Virus record (IMG/VR): IMGVR_UViG_3300046328_000609 | Location: 1 to 40,850 of that record | Reading direction: 5' to 3' (one strand) | Length of the DNA stretch: 40,850 nt | Origin: a virus | In this document: positions 37,340 to 40,850 of the stretch, piece by piece | Position numbering within the stretch: position 1 is the stretch's first letter | Layout of the letters: the number at the start of each line of letters is the position of its first letter | Translations under genes and position numbers: made by a program | Notes under the pieces: generated by a model | What the model saw: only the letters and a program-made list of their open reading frames with translations | Told to the model about the DNA's origin: nothing | Databases searched by the model: none

Positions 37340-37644
37340 TAAATAAAATTAAATGTAATGTCGGTAACTTTTGTATTTGTGGAAATTATTGTTGTAGCCC
37401 TGTAAAATTGATATACAAGATTTGTGCTTGATAAAGCGACTGCTCTATCTGTAGCTGTTACAGCAGAACCAATACTTGTGTAATTAGTCCCATCATTTGA
37501 ACCTGCAAATTGAATTGAGACTGTTCCTGAGCCAGCTCCTAAAACTACTTCAGCTGAAGCGTTTTGAACCCCGAAAGGTCTGCTTGCAACAAAAGCTGTA
37601 GTAGCAACTGCTGAAACTGTTGGTGCGATTATTTTTTTTATCAT
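37339..37644 (-). CDS. Small beta-sandwich protein, possible capsid decoration
   Basis: This is a 101-residue protein (MIKKIIAPTVSAVATTAFVAS). The phrase VSIQFAGSNDGTNYTSIGSAVTATD followed by LSSTNLVYQFYRATT resembles small Ig-like virion proteins with an SNDGTxW/Y motif. It is encoded between the capsid gene and the adaptor gene, so a decoration or head-neck role is likely. Confidence 0.5.
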   Translation of the reverse strand: MIKKIIAPTVSAVATTAFVASRPFGVQNASAEVVLGAGSGTVSIQFAGSNDGTNYTSIGSAVTATDRAVALSSTNLVYQFYRATTIISTNTKVTDITFNFI

Positions 37645-37650
37645 AATAAA

Positions 37651-37821
37651 TTATTTCTTAATTGTTTTTTCTTTGGTTTTCTTAGAGACAAAGCCGAGCG
37701 AGATATAACTATCAAGCTCGACATTCTCTATATTTGTCTCATAAACATCACCTTTGACAAACTGTCTATGCTGGTTATCAACATTGGCAGTAAAGTTACA
37801 AAGTGCTGTATATATAAACAT
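37651..37821 (-). CDS. Small hypothetical head-operon protein
   Basis: I use the ATG at 37821 (MFIYTALCNFTANVDNQHRQF), 1 bp after the capsid stop, giving 56 residues; a longer frame would overlap the capsid gene. It is beta-rich at first (HRQFVKGDVYETNIENV) and ends in a lysine-rich tail (SKKTKEKTIKK). Similar small proteins after capsid genes are often head fibre or connector accessories. Confidence 0.55.
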   Translation of the reverse strand: MFIYTALCNFTANVDNQHRQFVKGDVYETNIENVELDSYISLGFVSKKTKEKTIKK

Positions 37822-37822
37822 A

Positions 37823-39016
37823 TTAGTAAATATTAGGAAGTGTAGTTTTAGCGAATGAATCAGCAAAAGCTGGTTTACCTCCGTTGATACCCATTATTCT
37901 TACAGTTTGTAGACCTGTTTTGAAGTTCTGGTATTTATCAGTTTCAATAGTTGCAGGCAAGCCTTCTGCCCATTTGTACATACCTTTACTACCTAAGTAT
38001 AAAGCAGTTGTTACGGAAGGGGAGCTACCAGATGTTACTAAAGCATCGTCAATAATAATTGGAAGACCCATAACTGTACCAGCTAGACCTGGTGCACCAA
38101 GATTAATGTTTGCATTGAAAGCATCATTGTTTAACTTTTCAAAGGCTAACAAAGAAGCACCAGCAGTGTTTGTTAGTAAAAAGTAACCTTCACTACCTCT
38201 GTTTGCTGTTCCAACGGCGGCTAACATCTTCTGAATTGTTGTTGCAGCACTTGAAGTGTAAGTTACAGTTGTGGCGTTAGTGAACATTCCAGTGGAAGTA
38301 GCACCTGTCCCAGCCCCTAAATATAAATCTTGTTTTACACCTCTTAAGTATAATTTAGTCATTATATCAGTTAACTGAGAAGCAAAAGAAGCATTTAATT
38401 TAACAAAAGCCTCAGCTTCAAAATCCTTTGTAAAACCAATCTTTTGTGGAGTGATTTCAACTTTATCTAAGTCTTTTATACCACCAGTTGTGTCATCTGA
38501 AAAATCGTCAAAAGCAGCACTTACAGTTTTCTTAGTTGCAAAAACAGTAGAGCTAAAAATTGGGAATTTAACAGATTGATAGCCTAGAGTTGACTTTTTA
38601 TCAACAAAACTCATTATAGCTGAGTCCTGTTCAATTCTTGCAGTGATAGAATTAACTACTAATTGGTCTGATAGATCATTCTGTCCAGCCCCAGCATCGC
38701 TAGCTACAGGTTGTGCAGCACGAGTAAAACTGTCTTGTCCGTCAACTTTATCAGCTTCTAGCTTTTCAAATTGATTTTTAAAAGTATTGTCACCTTGTAA
38801 ACTTCTAACAAAAGAAAGTTCTCTAGCAAATTCTTTATCAACATGGAAATAAATAGATAAAGCTTTACCTAAATCTACATTTCCAGTTTTGTTTGTACTA
38901 GCGATTTCATCACAGATAGAACGAAATAGTCGCCCTCTTTGAACTTCTAAGTTTGCATATTCAAATTCATCAAAAGATTTTTTGATATGTGCTTTGATTT
39001 GAGAAGATAATTGCAT
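37823..39016 (-). CDS. Major capsid protein, HK97 fold
   Basis: This 397-residue protein builds the icosahedral shell. The N-terminal 110 residues are helical, like the delta/scaffold or N-arm region (MQLSSQIKAHIKKSFDEFEYANLEV). The rest shows typical HK97 landmarks: KFPIFSSTVFATKKTVSAAF (E-loop area), QKIGFTKDFEAEAF, and LPIIIDDALVTSGSSPSVTTALYLGSKG in the P-domain. Located directly downstream of the protease/scaffold gene. Confidence 0.88.
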   Translation of the reverse strand: MQLSSQIKAHIKKSFDEFEYANLEVQRGRLFRSICDEIASTNKTGNVDLGKALSIYFHVDKEFARELSFVRSLQGDNTFKNQFEKLEADKVDGQDSFTRAAQPVASDAGAGQNDLSDQLVVNSITARIEQDSAIMSFVDKKSTLGYQSVKFPIFSSTVFATKKTVSAAFDDFSDDTTGGIKDLDKVEITPQKIGFTKDFEAEAFVKLNASFASQLTDIMTKLYLRGVKQDLYLGAGTGATSTGMFTNATTVTYTSSAATTIQKMLAAVGTANRGSEGYFLLTNTAGASLLAFEKLNNDAFNANINLGAPGLAGTVMGLPIIIDDALVTSGSSPSVTTALYLGSKGMYKWAEGLPATIETDKYQNFKTGLQTVRIMGINGGKPAFADSFAKTTLPNIY

Positions 39017-39030
39017 ATAGTATATATAGT

Positions 39031-39579
39031 TTATAGTTTGTATCCTAGAGCTTTTTGATAAGCTCTAATTACGTTGTTTTGATCGTCTTCCTTGCCTTTA
39101 TTTTCATCTTCGTTGCCTAGCGAACGTTGACCGTCCCCAGCATTTTCAGAATTTTTTTCTGGTATAGTTATAAGATCAAGATTTAATGCTCTAATTTTCT
39201 GAGCTTCTATTTCATCTTCGTTTATATTTGTTTTTTCTTTGTCAGCAAGCATTGTATCCATACGTTGTTTCATTTCTCCACATATTCTTTCAATTTCTGC
39301 TACTTTTTCATTAACCATACTAGGATTAGCCCCAAAAGCACGTTTAACTTCTTTTATGTAACTTCTCATTTCTTGATCTGAGATTTCACCGTCTTGGTTA
39401 GTATCAGGAGTTGGTGTTTCTCCTTCAGGTGGAGTAGCTTCGTCTTCAAACTCAACAGTAATATCTCTATTACCTGTTAAAGTAGCTAACTCATCTAAAG
39501 TTACAGTTCCAGCTTCCAGGGCAGAACGGATACTTTCAAGGTTAATTGTTGTTGGGATTACTTGATTTTCTTCTGACAT
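39031..39579 (-). CDS. Possible nested scaffold protein by internal start
   Basis: The ATG at 39579 (MSEENQVIPTTINLES) follows AAAATAAT, the same context as many true starts here, and lies exactly between the protease domain and the scaffold region. Product would be 182 residues with the EF-hand loop. In lambda, scaffold Nu3 is made the same way from within the protease gene C. It cannot be proven from sequence alone. Confidence 0.45.
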   Translation of the reverse strand: MSEENQVIPTTINLESIRSALEAGTVTLDELATLTGNRDITVEFEDEATPPEGETPTPDTNQDGEISDQEMRSYIKEVKRAFGANPSMVNEKVAEIERICGEMKQRMDTMLADKEKTNINEDEIEAQKIRALNLDLITIPEKNSENAGDGQRSLGNEDENKGKEDDQNNVIRAYQKALGYKL

Positions 39580-40152
39580 ATTATTTTGATTAGAGATTAA
39601 AGAACGAGTTATTTTTATTCCTGAATAAGGTTGTCCAGGCGTTACATCTAAAAGAGATAGTCTTAATAAATCCCATTCATTAAATGTAGTTATACCTGTT
39701 TTTGTGTCTGTGATCTGTTTTCCCTGGTAAGGTCTAAACTCTACTGATACAGAACGAACTTGTCCTTTAGTTACAGCTTCAAAAAGATTTCCATTACTTC
39801 TTTTTTGACCTTCCTTATCCATGAAAAACATTTCAGAATCTTTTGGGATATGAATGTTGCCAACTAAAGCTTTTTCAAGGATTGTACCATCATCAAGTTT
39901 ATAATTTGACTCTACTCGTACATTTCTTAGATAAGCTCCTGTATTTACGCCTTTATGGTTATAATCTACAGTTACAATATTTGGATCAGTACGCATTCCT
40001 TCTGGACTTATAACCGTGTCAAAACGGTCAACACCATTATAAACTAAAACAACCTCCAAAACTCTTTCGTCAGTCCGAGTTTCTAAGTATCTCATAAAAG
40101 CCAAAGGAATTTCAGCTTGTACTTGATATTCTAATTGCTTTTCTATAGTCAT
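39031..40152 (-). CDS. Prohead protease fused to scaffold domain
   Basis: This is a 373-residue protein. The U35/HK97 protease domain covers residues 1-185, with likely catalytic His66 (DYNHKG) and Ser134 or Ser136 (QVRSVSVEFRPY). Residues 192-373 are an acidic, coiled scaffold-like region. Within it, DTNQDGEISDQE (residues 250-261) is a perfect EF-hand calcium loop followed by a helix, unusual for this family. An internal ATG at residue 192 with a typical local start context may produce scaffold alone. First gene of the leftward head operon. Confidence 0.85.
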   Translation of the reverse strand: MTIEKQLEYQVQAEIPLAFMRYLETRTDERVLEVVLVYNGVDRFDTVISPEGMRTDPNIVTVDYNHKGVNTGAYLRNVRVESNYKLDDGTILEKALVGNIHIPKDSEMFFMDKEGQKRSNGNLFEAVTKGQVRSVSVEFRPYQGKQITDTKTGITTFNEWDLLRLSLLDVTPGQPYSGIKITRSLISNQNNMSEENQVIPTTINLESIRSALEAGTVTLDELATLTGNRDITVEFEDEATPPEGETPTPDTNQDGEISDQEMRSYIKEVKRAFGANPSMVNEKVAEIERICGEMKQRMDTMLADKEKTNINEDEIEAQKIRALNLDLITIPEKNSENAGDGQRSLGNEDENKGKEDDQNNVIRAYQKALGYKL

Positions 40153-40176
40153 TTACTCTGTAAACAAGTAAATTAT

Positions 40177-40217
40177 TTGACAATCTGGCAAAATTTATAT
40201 ATATCTTGTATATAAAT
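40177..40217 (+). promoter_or_regulatory. Promoter with overlapping operator dyad
   Basis: TTGACA (40177-40182), 17 bp, then TATATC (40200-40205). A perfect 9-bp dyad, ATTTATATA (40193-40201) and TATATAAAT (40209-40217), overlaps the -10 box just before the ATG at 40221. This suits autorepression by the ribbon-helix-helix protein it drives. Confidence 0.6.
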
Positions 40218-40220
40218 TGT

Positions 40221-40376
40221 ATGCAAGAAAAAGAAAAGCTAGTAGAAAAAATAGTTGTCTATGTAACCCCAGAAGAAAAAGAAAGGCTTACAGAATTTAT
40301 GCTTAAAAAGAGTTATGAAGTTTCTTTGAGTACTTTTATAAGGAAATTTCTGATGGAAAATTTATTTAAGAAATAG
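40221..40376 (+). CDS. Ribbon-helix-helix regulator
   Basis: This 51-residue protein (MQEKEKLVEKIVVYVTPEEK) has the Arc/MetJ-like layout: a strand KIVVYVTPEE, helix KERLTEFMLKKSY, turn, and second helix SLSTFIRKFLMENLF. Such proteins bind palindromic operators as dimers with the strand in the major groove. The dyad overlapping its promoter is the obvious target. It leads a short rightward operon. Confidence 0.7.
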   Translation: MQEKEKLVEKIVVYVTPEEKERLTEFMLKKSYEVSLSTFIRKFLMENLFKK

Positions 40377-40380
40377 TATT

Positions 40381-40686
40381 ATGCCTAAAAAACTACCAGT
40401 ACTACAAGAAATCAACAAAGTTATCATTGATCTTGAGAAAAAACTAGAAAATACAGCCAAAACAGAGCCAAGTTTAGCATTGTTTGTCTATTTAGACCTC
40501 ATAAAAACCATGATAGAGCGTGTTTCGTTGGAAAACATGGAATTATATAGCTATTTAGACAAGAAAGTGGATAAAATGCTTAAAAATGACGTTAATTTGG
40601 CTAAAATTTATGATAAATTGGGTCTTTTAGTGGAGAAAAAGAGCTTTTTAGATAAAATTAAATCAATTTTTAAAAAAATAATATGA
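40381..40686 (+). CDS. Hypothetical coiled-coil protein
   Basis: This 101-residue helical protein (MPKKLPVLQEINKVIIDLEK) has heptad-like segments (KKLENTAKTEPSLALFVYLDLIKTMIER) and a basic C terminus (FLDKIKSIFKKII), possibly amphipathic and membrane-associating. It starts 4 bp after the regulator gene and its TGA overlaps the next ATG (ATGA). Function unknown. Confidence 0.55.
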   Translation: MPKKLPVLQEINKVIIDLEKKLENTAKTEPSLALFVYLDLIKTMIERVSLENMELYSYLDKKVDKMLKNDVNLAKIYDKLGLLVEKKSFLDKIKSIFKKII

Positions 40687-40844
40687 ATATATCAATTGTT
40701 CTAGGCTCAGACAGCGAATTTTAATATTGTGTTGATGGTAAAATAGTTAATAAGTTATCCGTAGAAGACTTAAAACTTTTAAATTATAAGCCAAGTAGTG
40801 GAGCTATAAGACTTAGCAACTATCCAAAAATGGAAATAGAATAA
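40683..40844 (+). pseudogene. Short gene interrupted by in-frame TAA
   Basis: From the ATG at 40683 the frame reads MNISIVLGSDSEF, TAA (40722-40724), then YCVDGKIVNKLSVEDLKLLNYK to a second TAA at 40842-40844. The part after the stop looks like coding sequence and has no usable start codon. A single base change (for example TAT to TAA) would explain it. It follows the previous gene in an ATGA overlap, so the intact gene belonged to this operon. Confidence 0.45.
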
Positions 40845-40850
40845 TAATAT

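Overview
The window is phage DNA: a strongly AT-rich tailed-phage genome of siphovirus type, probably close to complete. It carries a large terminase, portal, HK97-type prohead protease and capsid protein, a full tail module with a tape measure, a replication and recombination set, and lysis genes. I see no integrase, tRNA or CRISPR array. Most genes lack a Shine-Dalgarno sequence and start after AT-rich stretches, while promoters are clear sigma70 type (TTGACA, 16-17 bp, TATAAT-like). Some promoters sit so close to the ATG that the mRNA should be leaderless. That points to a host with weak Shine-Dalgarno use but ordinary sigma70 promoters; I cannot name the host. The code is standard: TGA ends several genes, one in an ATGA overlap.

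Layout. 1-5000: leftward operons of small unknown or DNA-binding proteins, separated by strong promoters and terminators, with a complex regulatory locus at 2840-3420. 5081-17618: rightward late module in the order small RNA or attenuator, winged-helix protein, large terminase, neck and tail completion proteins, tail tube, frameshifted tail chaperone, tape measure, distal tail, C1q-like tip protein, hub-like protein. 17645-19750: leftward DnaB helicase and an initiator gene holding 11-bp iterons (likely origin), behind a structured leader. 19806-24110: rightward RuvC-like resolvase, Vsr-like nuclease, a candidate structured RNA of about 235 nt, an SSB-like protein and a YqaJ/RecB-like exonuclease. 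24162-29163: rightward accessory block with a tetrapeptide-repeat protein and its GHAH partner, a membrane-anchored lysozyme-like protein apparently made by -1 frameshifting, a GNAT acetyltransferase and unknowns. 29160-40152: leftward lysis membrane proteins, M23 peptidase, beta-helix and LamG-like appendage proteins, then portal, head completion, capsid and protease/scaffold genes, with one unknown rightward gene at 33261. 40177-40850: rightward ribbon-helix-helix regulator, a small coiled-coil protein and a broken ORF.

How it works together. The initiator probably melts DNA at its own iterons and loads DnaB. SSB, exonuclease, resolvase and nuclease process concatemers for the terminase. 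Adhesion relies on the C1q-like tip and the LamG/beta-helix proteins. Lysis uses the M23 enzyme, the lysozyme-like fusion and several small membrane proteins. The most unusual content is at RNA level: a textbook -1 frameshift signal, a multi-stem RNA with its own promoter and possible terminator, a pseudoknot-capable leader, and a pair of covarying start-codon hairpins.
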